NCBI GenBank assembly: GCA_963971405.1
Contig: OZ020488.1
Span: 23,641,089 to 23,705,088, forward strand
From: Psococerastis gibbosa
Taxonomy: Eukaryota; Arthropoda; Insecta; Psocodea; Psocidae
Length of the DNA: 64,000 bases
Reading direction: 5' to 3'
Translations under genes and position numbers: made by a program
Shown here: positions 12,738-24,010 of the stretch, piece after piece
Numbering within the stretch: position 1 is the first letter of the stretch
How the letters are laid out: every line of letters begins with the position of its first letter
Notes under the pieces: generated by a model
Told to the model about the DNA's origin: nothing
Database searches by the model: none
What the model saw: only the letters and a program-made list of their open reading frames with translations

Positions 12738-12889
12738 CCCGAGCTAGAGGTACCAATGATTTTTCTGCTGTGACGTATGGCTCAACTCAAATCAGTTATA
12801 ACTGGGGTTAAGAATATAAACAAAATATTTTTTAAGTGCAAAAAAATTATAACCCCGGTAATACGTTAACTTGGTACCTCGTGCTCGGG
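12738..12889. mobile_element. GTAAAC-family palindromic MITE with different outer arms
   Basis: The outer arms CCCGAGCTAGAGGTACCAA and TTGGTACCTCGTGCTCGGG enclose a core with GGGGTTAAGAATATAAACAA and AACCCCGGTAATACGTTAAC. The core matches the GTAAAC family, while the outer arms differ from those at 10.1 and 43.2 kb. Confidence 0.7.
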
Positions 12890-13468
12890 ATGTTGGATGG
12901 TACGATATTGGATATAAAATGAACTCATTTGCAATTGCAAAAGGCGGACATTCCTCACGTTTCCTCAATAAAAATACCCTCCCCATTTCAAGTTAAAAAG
13001 AATCCCAATGTGCTTCCCGCGTAGCTCGTCTACAAACCATCCTCCTTATTTTACCAAAATCTCAAGTTTTTCGATTGAGTTTGACAGAAGGAAACCAAGT
13101 TAAAATTGGTGGTAATTTCCTTTCTTTCAGATTTGTTAAGTTTTCCCGAGTACAAATCAACGTGATGAGGTTTTCTTGATCAGCAGACAGGTTGCCCGGA
13201 CTCTCTCAAAACTCCCCAACTCATTTTATTTTAGGGAATCCCAATTTATATAATTATATAATAATTATACTATATTGTATTTCGGCTCGTATAGGAAAAC
13301 AACGGTGAAACTATCATGACGACACTGAAACACTCAATGAGCACGATGATGTACATAAAATATGGACCATAAAGCCGTAATTTAAAGTAGATGTAGAAGC
13401 AATTAATTTTAATACATAACATGTACACGGCGCTAACACTGTTTAGCCACAGTCTTTGAAAGCCTGGA
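12890..13468. other. Unassigned non-coding stretch
   Basis: No supported gene. A segment near 13260-13300 (TTTCGGCTCGTATAGGAAAA) has a reverse-complement counterpart near 15360-15385, and both are followed or preceded by similar AT-rich sequence. They form a diverged inverted repeat pair about 2 kb apart. Confidence 0.5.
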
Positions 13469-13476
13469 CCTAGCCT

Positions 13477-13649
13477 CAAGGGCGGATTTTGCCTCCAATT
13501 TAGGGGGGGGGGGGGGTCAGGCGGCAGATTCAGTGGATTATAACATTAAAAAACATTATTATTTTTAATTCCCACTGTAAAACCATTTTTATCTAGTGTA
13601 GGTTCATTTGGGGGGGGGGGGGTCCAGCCCCCCTTAAAATCCGCCCTTG
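13477..13649. mobile_element. hAT-like MITE with G runs, 173 bp, TSD CCTAGCCT
   Basis: The terminal inverted repeats are CAAGGGCGGATTTT and AAAATCCGCCCTTG, perfect over 14 bases. Perfect 8-bp flanking repeats CCTAGCCT lie at 13469-13476 and 13650-13657. Two long G runs (from about 13502 and from about 13610) sit inside. It is non-coding. Confidence 0.9.
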
Positions 13650-13657
13650 CCTAGCCT

Positions 13658-14283
13658 AACCTTGAAAATTTTCCCGCCTTCAGAAGCTGTATCAAAAAAT
13701 GAGAGGAAACATTGAGCATTTCTTCTACTTTTTCTACTCCCTTGTCTTGTGTCTTGTGCCTTTGTGAACCAAAAACGCGTATTGCTCTTAATAGGTAGCT
13801 TGCATATCTTCATTTTTGATACCAGTAAAGGCGAAAGGTGGTGAGCAGTCCTCGACGCCTGGGTGGGGGAAGGTGTGCAGGTGCGTCTGATGGTCACTCG
13901 GTGCTAACAAAGGAGGTCGTTACCGTGCTCATTAGCCCGGTGGAGCACGGGGTGCGAACGCTATAGACTAATGAAGGAACAGCCTGAACGGCTCATCAAC
14001 ATAATGGTGGTGCTCGTTCACGCGTCGTCACGCTCGCATCCTCTCTGCTTATTACTACATCCAAATGCGTTTCACATCACATGCTGTTCTTGTTCTCACA
14101 GCCTCTCCCCTATTTCGTTTCTGATAGCTGACAGACGTAAAAGTGGCATTTTCCTGAGTAGCAACTCTGTTGTGGGTTGGCTAGGCTGGAAAAATGGTTA
14201 GATATTGTGCTGACAAAATTGTCGTCAATTGCATAATAATGATTCATTTTAGAAAGCTAGGTCTAAAAGTAATGCACGGGTGC
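13658..14283. other. Unassigned stretch, somewhat richer in G+C
   Basis: It holds short open frames on both strands with no recognisable family. No splice-bounded coding segment could be supported. Confidence 0.5.
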
Positions 14284-14540
14284 ACTAGAAGAAGAAAAAG
14301 AAGAAAAAGAAGAAACAGAAAAAGAAGAAGAAGGAAAAGAAGAAGAAGAAAACGAAGAAGAAGAAAACGAAGAAGAAGAAAAAGAAGAAGAAGAAAAAGA
14401 AGAAAAAGAAGAAGAAGAAGAAGGAGAAGAAGAAGAACAAAAAACAGAAGAAGAAGAAGAAGCAGAAGAAGAAGAAGAACAAAAAGAAGAAGAAGAAGAA
14501 GAAGAAGCAGAGGAAGAAGAAGAACAAAAAGAAAAAGAAT
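14284..14540 (+). repeat. Purine-only (GAA)n-type low-complexity tract
   Basis: About 250 bases are almost purely purine on the plus strand, made of GAAGAAGAAAAA-like units with occasional C. It produces spurious Arg/Lys-rich and Phe/Leu/Ser-rich open frames. Such a tract could form triplex DNA. Confidence 0.9.
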
Positions 14541-15908
14541 TATACAAATATACCGATACACACGTTTCACAATCCACTACAATAATATTTAATTTCCATT
14601 TTTTTTGAAAATTATCTGCTATGTACCGTTTCGTACATTACATTATTATTGGTTGATATTCAAATTTTAAGGGGTTTACCTTAAAATAGGGAGCTTGAAA
14701 ATAAAAACTAACATATTCAAAATGACGGGAAAGACCTCGAATTTCTAATTAAACTCAGGAAAGGCTTTTAGTGTAAATAAATTTTAAATTTGTTATCACT
14801 GCCGTGAATGTTGGGAGCTCCAATTGAAAACTGTGAAGATAAAATGGGGCCATTTAGGTCTCTCAGAATGAATCACGTTAATCTTTTATAATACAGCAGC
14901 TGCTTGCTTTTAGCTTCGACTTATTTATTGTAAGATTATAGCTTAGGCCTTCAGGAAAAACATGCACTCCACTCACTGGACAATATCATGCAACTGTACC
15001 TAGGTACAGTGTACTTAATAATATTATTATAAAGGGTGTGTCAAGCGAACGCCGACAAACACCTAGGGCGTATTCCCCTTAGAATTTGGAGTAAAAATAA
15101 CCCATTTCTTATGTCAGTGACGAAACTGCACCGTTATCAGTGTGTTGAGTCTCTGGAAAATTCGTCTTACTCAGGAATACGACGATATATTAGCACAATT
15201 TCAGAGCTATTCCGTTGAATGAAGAATGCTATGTTTATATTGTATTGTGCACACAAAATAATAAGGCGACACAAAACTATTCAATTTACTTAAGGTGCAT
15301 AATCTATGATCATCGTGTTCATTAAGTGTTCTAGTGTCGCCATGATAATTTCACCGTTGTTTTCCTATACGAGCCGAAATACAGTATAGTATTAGTATAA
15401 TTATTATATAATTAAATAAATTGGGAATTCTCTAAAATAAAATGAGTGAGAAATTCCGGGCAACCTGTCTCCTGATGGTTGGCTTCACGCTAGCTTCCGA
15501 AATCGTCATGAAATCTTCTACTAGCCATCTGGATACAATGGAAAAGACGTCAGTGAATCGCGACTGCAAGAATCATTCGTGTGTAACGGGCCTCAATCTA
15601 TACAATATGTTTTAATGCACACATTATATAAGCAATAAAATGCAATAGGTTGTTACACAAACACCCACATATAAAACTCAGTCAGACGACCCTCTGCGGA
15701 TACTCGTCGTGTGATTGATATAGCTCCGTATTGCAGCTTACATGATAGCAACAGGCATGTGTTTGAACCCTATTGCACCTTTTTGGTTTGCCATGCATTC
15801 ATTTTTGAAAGACGTAGGTAAATGATTTAACAATGCTGCGTCTTTTGAGTTTTGACAATGTTGCTAATTTTCAGATTTACTTTAGGCTGTGCCTACGATA
15901 TCCCAAAT
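14541..15908. other. Unassigned non-coding stretch
   Basis: No supported gene. Near 15360-15440 it carries the reverse-complement partner of the segment at about 13210-13300. Confidence 0.5.
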
Positions 15909-16130
15909 AATAAACAAAAAATAACAAAAACTTAGAGTTTTAGAAAAACTTGTTATAACAACCCGAATTAGTAAAACCCAAATAATCGTTAAGAAATTAA
16001 CTTTGTCTAAGAAACCCACTTGTGTTAGTTAGACAAAGTTAATTTCTTAACGATTATTTGGGTTTTACTAATTCGGGTTGTTATAACAAGTTTTTCTAAA
16101 ACTCTAAGTTTTTGTTATTTTTTGTTTATT
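15909..16130. repeat. Perfect long hairpin: 102-bp arms, 18-base loop
   Basis: The left arm is 15909-16010 and the right arm 16029-16130. They are exact reverse complements at every position I compared, with equal length and no indel. The arms begin AATAAACAAAAAATAACAAA and end AATTAACTTTGTCTAA. No obvious target duplication is seen. Perfect arms imply a recent origin or active arm conversion. Confidence 0.9.
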
Positions 16131-16328
16131 AAAATGAAATACCACGAAGTCACGAGTAATCTAATTATTTATATCCCAAATAGTTGCTCGGGTGCTTGGG
16201 CATGTCAGCCTTACATCTTGTAATTCTGCATACAATATAGCATACAGTATCAGAGGATTACCGCATATAGATTTTAAGTGTCCAAAAAATGTTTCCTTTT
16301 CATGAAATATAATCGTTGCATAATCACT

Positions 16329-16592
16329 GTAGTAGTAGTGTTCGTCGGGTTAATAACGACTTAGGCCTCATATTTGGGCCCATAGAGCGACCCCGACTTG
16401 ACTGTCCTACGCCAGCCCATAGGACAGTGGACCTCCTGATTATAGCGGATTTCGAACCACTTGGGAAACACAGTGAAGTCACACGATAAGTTCGGAGGTG
16501 ACCGGGACAAGTCCTACCATGTTTCCTTACCGGCACTGTGCTCACAACCAAGTTATCTGCAGCTATGAACCTGCTCTGGTCCGCTGGATTCA
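16329..16592 (-). mobile_element. SINE/LINE-3'-end-like retroposon with (CTA)n tail
   Basis: Read on the minus strand, it contains AAGTGGTTCGAAATCCGCTA (B-box-like), AGGAGGTCCACTGTCC, GGGTCGCTCTATGGGCCC and ends in a short CTA repeat. The copies at 45883-46058 (same strand) and 21309-21400 (opposite strand) share this order. The copy at 45883 has a 14-bp target duplication, supporting retroposition. The 89-residue open frame across it is a by-product. Confidence 0.75.
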
Positions 16593-17945
16593 ACTTGGTA
16601 TGGCGGCCGGCCAGATATAGACTAAGGGTTTATTACCAATTACGTCAAATAAAAATCAAAGTTTAACTTGTGTTCCTACCAGTAGATAGTAAAATATCAC
16701 AGATATGGGTCAACAAAAATTCCAGTTTGGTGGCCATCATAAAATCTGGTAAAACTAGGAAAATAAGTTTCTGTATGTTTCACGCTTGAACTGTCACATC
16801 AAACCTGTCAACCCCGGTCAAGCAACTGCTGATCCAATTATTCTCATACTTAACTTGTGGCGGTTGCGACCTTTACAGAAAATATCATATTTGCTGTCGT
16901 CAAATCAAGAGTCGCTTCCAATTTTCCATTGACAAAACTGCGAACTGAAGTCGACAAAGTTCAATTTTCGAAATTGGCTAGCTTTTATAAAAGATGATAT
17001 TTGTCCATTTAATCACAGATTTTTTTTATTTTATACGAAGGCTTTTAGGTCAATGTGCTGCATGTGGGTAGACCAAGGTCTATTCTACAGATTATTTCAC
17101 CTGCAAACAAACTTTTTAAGAAATCACATGATTTTCTTCAAAGCTGATTACTTCAGCATTATCTCAATTTTCCATTGCTCTCTCTTTCTCTCTGTCTATA
17201 TATTAGTGCCTCGTCCACTCTTGGTACTTTTCCCTTATTTGGATAAGTTGGGCAGAATTATACAGATGAACAAATACAATATAAAAGCTTTTGCAGCTGA
17301 TTGGTACGTGATGCAACATATAAAAGGAATGTGTGTAGCACATTTTCACTTTTCATTGGCATAACATGGGCCATTGAACACCAACTGCCAACAACTTCTT
17401 CGATAGCATTGTTTTCGTATGAAGTGTGGCCACTGGCTAACTGTTACACATCCTTGATGACAACCTACACCAGCAACAAGGGACAGAGGACAAGCAGAGG
17501 CAAGCTTACCATCATGGACACAATTTAAAAGACGTAAGCAGTAAGCATGACTTAACTGTCTTTGGGTACGAGCCCAATAATGGGTATGTTTCTTCGCCAT
17601 TTTCCGAGATATTCAGTGCAGCATTAAATATTTGTGAAAAATCCCCACACTGAAAATTAAGCTCAGAAGGGAGAAATTGCTGACAATGACTGAGAAGCAG
17701 AACTGGGTCTAGATGAAATCACACAATGGTAATAATTCGTCCAGCTGCCTCGACATTGCTGAAACTTACCCTATGGCGACATTGCATTGTAAGCAGTCCT
17801 TTCTCCAACAGTCTGATATATTCATAACGTTGCTAATATCTATGCTTGCTTTCCCAGTGCGACTATCAGTTAAGTATAGAGCATTGTAGTACAATAATGA
17901 AACATTTAAAATATTCACATACATGCGAGGTTATGTTGAATGTTA
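16593..17945. other. Unassigned non-coding stretch
   Basis: It has several overlapping open frames of about 75-105 residues at 17053-17600 with no recognisable motifs. There is no supported gene. Confidence 0.5.
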
Positions 17946-18225
17946 TTTTGACGTGTCGTAACTCATAACATTTGTATAGTCCACGCAAAATGAGAAAAGT
18001 ATGGACATGGAATGTTTTGATCCTGTGCGACACTGTAAAAATATTCTTTGCACAATTTTTGTTATGCCTTGCATCCAATGCAGCAAGGTAACACAAAATG
18101 GTGCAAGGAATATTTTTATAATGTTGCACTGGATCAAAACATTCCATGTCCATACTTTTCTCATTTTGCGTGGACTATACCAGCTTGCCGAGGCGACTGG
18201 AGAGGTCAATCGGATGCATTCATTA
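17946..18225 (+). mobile_element. GGTGG-family SINE-like copy, split by a foldback element
   Basis: GACGTGTCGTAACTCA at the left (about 17950) and GCCGAGGCGACTGGAGAGGT, CAATCGGATGCATTCATTA at the right are contiguous in the copies at 23862, 33388 and 49285. Here the 207-bp hairpin element at 17974-18180 interrupts them. Confidence 0.65.
17974..18180. mobile_element. Foldback/MITE, 207 bp, arms of about 80 bp
   Basis: The left arm starts GTATAGTCCACGCAAAATGA and the right arm ends with its exact complement at 18180. Complementarity continues with a few mismatches to about 18053/18101, leaving a loop of about 47 bases. It has interrupted a GGTGG-family repeat. The mirrored open frames on both strands (MDMECFDPVQ / MDMECFDPVR) come from the palindrome. 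Confidence 0.85.
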
Positions 18226-18462
18226 AACGATGTGAAGCATGTGAAGCCAAGATAGGGACTCAAAATGTGAATATAGTGCGGAAAATGGTTCAGTCAGAGG
18301 TGACTTGGTGTGCTGTGTAGGAGTAGGCATAGCTAATCTTGAGCCGCATGATGAAAGAGGAAAGACCTTAACCAACTTTACCACAGCAGAAAAAGACACG
18401 AATATCCTGAAGTAATGCTGAAAAGGATAGTTTTCGGGGAGAGAAAAAAAAAAGAAAAAAGA

Positions 18463-18500
18463 TACATTCATTAGATTGTATGTATGCGATTAACCTTTTT
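18463..18500 (+). mobile_element. 3'-end fragment of the GGTGG-family repeat
   Basis: GATACATTCATTAGATTGTA then TGCGATTAACC matches the end of the copies at 33388 and 49285. Confidence 0.6.
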
Positions 18501-18663
18501 CTTGAAACAAAATGCTGAATATACTGTAAGTATATACGTACGCATTATATGTTTATTAATTTATATATTTGTACTACTGAAGGAGTAAATAATTTTTTTT
18601 TATACTGGATCAATATATCAGAAACTATTGTATGTACCTATTCCAGCAGCCGTAGCACAAGTA

Positions 18664-18782
18664 GCACCAATTTGACTTATTCCACGGGTTCAAAATGTAA
18701 ATAAAACTATTTAGAATAGCATTATGCATTCTAAAAATATTTTATTTACATTTTTAATCCCGGTAATAAGTTTAATTTGTGC
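18664..18782. mobile_element. GTAAAC-family palindromic MITE
   Basis: The outer arms GCACCAATTTGACTTATTCC and GGTAATAAGTTTAATTTGTGC enclose the core CGGGTTCAAAATGTAAATAA / TTATTTACATTTTTAATCCCG. Confidence 0.75.
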
Positions 18783-21308
18783 CTTATTATATTATATTAT
18801 TATATGCTAATGCTACTGGGGAAGAAATGATGAGATAAGTGGATGACAACAGGATATAATAGGGTATACACAAACTGAAACCCCAATGAAAACCCATTAT
18901 TTTTATAAAATAAGATTACCGACCTCAGGTTTTTTAATAAACATACTAGTAAGAAACATGAATATTTCCGTCTTAATGAATGACAGCAAGTGTACAATGG
19001 CTGTAATGAAATCAAATTCCATGAAACGCGCCTTAGTGTGTTCATCTACAGCTCGCTTTGTATTTATAACCCTTTGCCATTTTTTATATTGTGTACGCAA
19101 TTATTATATTTTCCCTGTGGCAATGATAAAACAACCTCCAGCTCAGGTTTTTATGCTGTTTTCCCTCCAATTATACAGTGCCTACCTAAAGTATATCACT
19201 CGAACTTTTTCAGCGAAATTAATTCTGCCTGTGAATTTTTTTGCCTCTCGTAGAATAGGTCAATAAGTTCCATTTTTTTGTTTGCTTAGTAATTTTCGAG
19301 ATTTAAAAAACATTTTATTTAACAAAAGCTACATACGGTGAGTTCGCCCTTCAAAAATATTGGAATATCTGGTCGATTAGCGTCATATACGTAGGTTATA
19401 AGGGATCAAGTGAAACATAGATAATCTGAACAATTGGGGTAGTAGTAACACCTTGCTATAGAATGGCATAGGTGGTAAGTTCGACTAGTTCAACTCGGCC
19501 ATTTTTCTTGATTCTCTATTTTCGGGTATAATAGCCAATATTATATTTTGCATGTTACGATAGTTCATATTAATATCAGTATTAATGTATAATATTAACA
19601 GTGTACATTCATCAATGCGTTTGTGGCTTTTCTCGCTGGCCATGAAGCCTAAAATGGGAATAGCGGCCATTTTGACTTACTCTTGGCTTAAATTGCTGCT
19701 TCTGCAGTAGTTAGATCCTATTAAGATAGCTTTATAGTGGTGGATGCCTTTGGGGAGAATAGCAGCATTGTCCACTGCAGAAATCTGGAGAGAAGAAACT
19801 GTTGTAATAGCGTCTGTTTTAATTGAATAATATAAATCGTATTGAATGGGTTCCTTCTGTAATTATTATTGCAGTAACGATTTTTCGGATGACCGTAATA
19901 GTTTGACTCTTAATTTTAAATGATAATGATTATAATCAATTTTTATTTGTAATATTATAATATGTCACGTACAATTGCAAATACACGATTTAATTTCGTT
20001 GTACAATTTGGTTTACGTTACAACTATATTCAATCCTAAAGTAGCCTGGTACTTTACTTTATCTAACGCTTGCACTCTTGGTGTTGCCGCCCTCTGTTGC
20101 TGTTCCTGCCAGTAGAGCAAAGACCCATAACCTAATTCAAAAGTTGAACCTAAAAGAAAAATTGTTTTGACCATTATACTTGCTCAATGCATTCGCCAGT
20201 TACGATAGGACCGCAGCTTTTCTATTCACTTCAAGAGAGAAAACCCGATATGCTGCAGACTCACCCACTGGGTATTGAGATAGCGATTTAGCAACTGAAA
20301 ACACCACTGAAATAAACTTGGGGTTTTTATTGACTTGATTCAAAATAAACAAAATCTGTCACATATTGGAAGAAGAAAAATCCGAAAAAGCATGGTTTAA
20401 CTGCAAAGCTCTTTTGAAATTGAATTTTGATAATTTTTACAGTATGTTTGTTTTCTTACGAAGCTACAGTACCAGATTTAGATATTATTACTAGGTATGT
20501 TTAAGGATTGTATAAAATTATACTTATCCCATGGGCTGGGTCACCTCTTTTTTGCAGCAGCAGTAAACTTCCTTTATTGATAATTTACAAAAGTAACATA
20601 AAATGCTCAAAACTCTATTATTGCACACACTACAGTATGCTTTTAATAGCCTTCCGCCGTACTTTGGTGTGCGAAAATTGTGTATATTTGTGTGTAAAAT
20701 CCTGAATCAGCCCCTATTTCAGTATACAGGCTAATGCTATCTAATTAAAATTTTCCGAAAACTTTAACGTTCCTATTAAAATCTTGGTTGCGCTCCTATC
20801 TAGGTTTGTATTTTATTTTTCACACACACCTTATGCGGGATTATTATATTTTCATCCACATCATGTAATTTTTCGCGTATTTTGCAGTAGACTGCACATA
20901 TTGTAGTAAAACTCCTAGTTCTTGTGCACATGACTATTGATACTCAGTGCCCTTCAAATAGCCTCTAATGGACTCTGACATATAAAATTAAGTTTCCCAA
21001 GACTCGTAGTAGGCCTTTCTTATTTTAATAATAGTGATGATAATAATAATACATACGTTTTTATTAAAGTTATAAGCTAGAATATTAAGTGGTACACTAA
21101 ACTTTAAAAAATTAATTAGGCCTATGTCAACAGAACACTTGGTACTATTACAACAGTATGACTGCCAACGGCATGTTGATTCCATGATAGCAGAACATGT
21201 TTCAAACTGCGGCAAACTTGGTAGTGTGCACAACGTTGGCAGGGGAACATGGTGGAACATGATAACGCGCTGAGACTATACCAGTCCGTCTACGTGCGTG
21301 TCGAGACC
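18783..21308. other. Unassigned non-coding stretch
   Basis: Overlapping open frames at 18886-19266 (up to 126 residues) show no family signature and low-complexity AT-rich codons. I see no gene or clear repeat. Confidence 0.5.
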
Positions 21309-21400
21309 TGGTCACCTCAGATTTAATCATGCGACTTTACCATGTTCCTCAAAGTGGTTCGGAATGCACTATAATCAGGAGGTCCATCCTGTCAGTCATC
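21309..21400 (+). mobile_element. Fragment of the (CTA)-tailed retroposon family
   Basis: GGTCACCTCAGATTTAATCA, CAAAGTGGTTCGGAATGCAC and TATAATCAGGAGGTCCATCC match the reverse complement of the copies at 16329 and 45883. Confidence 0.7.
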
Positions 21401-21940
21401 TCCCCTTCTCCCCGAGGTGAAGGAGTCTGCCCTTAGGGTTTCTCAAGTTAACAAACAGACTCACTCTCCCACCAATCAGACAGGGTTGCTTAAAGCAGAA
21501 ATGCTGAAAGAAGGCGTTGGAAACAACAACAACAACAATAGTATGACTGACTTCGTTCTCTTCGAAGAAAGTTTTGTATTTTCTCTTCGAGGCGATCAGC
21601 GGCCAGATTGCTTGAAACAGGTACAATTTCCTTGAGAACAATCCGGCAGTTGAAAAGTAATATAAAAATAGAAAGGAATGAATGTTTTTTCTTCAAATCG
21701 GTACCGTACATCACGTTTGTCTGGGCGGATATTTACTGGAACGCAGAGATTCTCGAAAAAGACTGACCTTCCATCCCCTGACCCCTCTGATGTGTAACGG
21801 GTAGAAGAACTTTCCACCCGATTCCCCCATGTTTTCCGCCCTCTTCTTTACTTATGACTCCATTGCTCCAAGTGTAAGGACAACTTTTTCACGCGAACTG
21901 CGTATTCCCGTCGTTTTACATGACAAAAGAAAAATCGAAT
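21401..21940. other. Unassigned non-coding stretch
   Basis: It has a short (ACA)n run near 21523 and chance open frames only. Confidence 0.5.
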
Positions 21941-21949
21941 GGTCCCTGC

Positions 21950-22121
21950 CAAGGCCGTGTCCAGGTTTTGCTTTCTGGGGACGGGGGGTCCAATTTTTTT
22001 AAACGTAATTTATTAATGAATTAATGGATGAATTCTTCAAACAATGCAGGTTTACATTTAAAAAAAATATTTCGCGGGGGGCGGGGGGGGGGGGCTCCGA
22101 ACCTCTTGGACCTCCCCCCTG
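21950..22121. mobile_element. hAT-like MITE with G run, 172 bp, TSD GTCCCTGC
   Basis: The left end CAAGGCCGTGTCCAGG and the right end (reverse complement CAGGGGGGAGGTCCAAG) are imperfect inverted repeats. GTCCCTGC, plus one further matching G, flanks both sides (21941-21949 and 22122-22130). An internal G run starts near 22083. It is the same size class as the elements at 2933 and 13477. Confidence 0.7.
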
Positions 22122-22130
22122 GGTCCCTGC

Positions 22131-22670
22131 TATGATTGAAAATTATTCTGTTACTCAAGGGTAAGATGCGGCATTGTAATGTGTGCCGGAGTTTCGTTTT
22201 CAATGTTAACGAGAGTTGCTAAAATATACCATATTGTTCTCATTAACGATTATGGCTCAAAGTTGGGCCGTAAGTGAGCATATTCCACTACTTTAAGTTG
22301 ACCACTGAGTGCCCACCTGTCTCCCAACTTTTCAACTCCGAAACGGTTCCACATAAGGTTATTATAACTTTCTACTGTAATTTTAGACCACGTTACTTCA
22401 CAGAACTGTGAACTTTACATGTGAATGGAGTATGGAATAGACATGTTTTGAAGCTCGTATCTTAAGATCTATTCCTCAAATTATAGAAAATAAAACATTT
22501 TATCTAAAAAAAAGTCGTGTAACTTAGGCTAATATATAGTAGTACGTAGCTATTATCAAGAAACAAGTTTCAATCAATATTTTATGTTTATATTGTAGGT
22601 ACCAAATTGTACAAATTCAGCAAAATTTACCAAAGTTACTTCATTAAAAGTTGGCAATTGCAGTTGCTAA
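22131..22670. other. Unassigned non-coding stretch
   Basis: I see nothing recognisable. Confidence 0.5.
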
Positions 22671-22832
22671 GGTGCCCATTCCACATACGTCAATCGTCAA
22701 TGAAAAATTGAAAAATGACGTCAAAATGACGTAAATTGACGTGGTAGCAGAATTTTTAGTATGTCTTTAATGTCTGCTAAAACGTCATTTTTCAATTTTT
22801 CATTGACGATTGACGTATGTGGAATGGGCGCC
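22671..22832. mobile_element. Palindromic PIF/Harbinger-like MITE, 162 bp
   Basis: The arms GGTGCCCATTCCACATACGT / CAATCGTCAATGAAAAATTG are mirrored at the right end. The flanks are TAA (left) and CAA (right), so the duplication is imperfect. The centre has GACGTGGTAGCAGAATTTTT and TTTAATGTCTGCTA. It combines the GGTGCCCATTCC terminus of the 3693 element with the CATACGTCAATCGTCAATGA arm of the 12248 element. Confidence 0.8.
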
Positions 22833-23861
22833 CAATTCTATGGTTGCCTGGAACTGAACCCAAATATAATAATTTAAAAGCAATGTAATAAATATAAAAT
22901 ATATATATGTATAATAATATTGTATTTCCAACAGCAAGCCGAAAGTAATCCGCTTATTTGTAAGTAGACCGTAAGTGGAAAAGAAAATAAGCCCGATAAA
23001 ATACTTCTTCCCCCTTATTTCTTCTTACTCAACATTGAAAAAGTCAGTCAATGTAGAAAGTCATACTTATTGTAAGTTTGTATAATAATGTATACTATTA
23101 GCATTGTATCTGATCGAATCATTGTACATTTACCGACTTCAATTGTCGCTAATTAACCACATAACAATAGGGAACAAAGCTCCCCAAAGGATTTACTGGT
23201 ACTTGAACGAACAGTTTCTCTTCTTTGTGCCAGAAAGCAGCTTTAACCTTTGCAAGCACATTATATTGTACGTATAGGGTGTACAGTTTCTTTACTAATT
23301 AGAAGTACTGCGCAAGATAATTCACGATACTTGTGAATGTTTTTGGGATCTTAAAAGGCTACATTATATTGTACTGTTACAAAATTGTATTGTAACAATA
23401 AATTCTAGTATAGCCTAACACCCCGGCAAGGTGGAGAGTCGGGTTTGAATCTCGTTTCCGTCCATTTTTCCAAGTCTCCCTTTCTCTAACTCCCCTGCCT
23501 GTATAGGCTTCCAACAAAGCTAAATGTAGGTACTCTGTACCTATAATAGTTGTTATATCATACAATATAGAAAGACTACCTATATATCGTACAATATACG
23601 TGTATACATACCACAATACACTACTTTCCCTGGTGAATTCAGGATTTCTGCCAGCGTAGGCGCAAACAAGGCCTCAGGCAAAAGAGATATTTTTCTCTCC
23701 CCCCCGAACTGTTGATATACCTAGGTAGTAAACTTCTTACATACAGTAGGAAAGAGTACGTTTATTTCATTTTGCAAAACAAAGAAACACTATGATGTGC
23801 TGAAAAAACGGTTTAGCCTGTAGGGAAGTCTGCGTGGACTTCCACGGGGTAATATTTTAAG
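22833..23861. other. Unassigned non-coding stretch
   Basis: AT-rich, with no supported gene or clear repeat. Confidence 0.5.
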
Positions 23862-24010
23862 AATCGGCTTCGGTGGCAAGCCAAGGTGGTAGCATGCTTG
23901 TATTCGTACAAGTCTGCATAACATGCGATCGAAGACGTGTCGTAACTCAACACGGATACTAACCAACAGAGACGACAGAAGAGATTAATCGGATACACAC
24001 ATTAATGTGT
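23862..24010 (+). mobile_element. GGTGG-family SINE-like copy
   Basis: CTTCGGTGGCAAGCCAAGGT, GGTAGCATGCTTGTATTCGT, AGACGTGTCGTAACTCAACA and TTAATCGGATACA occur in the same order as at 33388 and 49285. The family resembles a SINE (short, no coding, AT-rich 3' tail), but no clean RNA polymerase III B box is seen. Confidence 0.7.

Noticed and set aside
14194..14592. 132-codon Arg/Lys-rich open frame and its minus-strand Leu/Phe/Ser-rich partners
   Set aside because: All come from the purine-only GAA-type tract, and low complexity in every frame explains them.
16324..16593. 89-codon minus-strand open frame
   Set aside because: It coincides with a short retroposon present in three copies, and the frame is not kept in the other copies.
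18001..18255. Paired open frames MDMECFDPV on both strands
   Set aside because: They are the two arms of a palindromic element read in opposite directions.
18886..19266. 126-codon open frame with overlapping frames on both strands
   Set aside because: AT-rich, with no motifs or splice context; probably chance.
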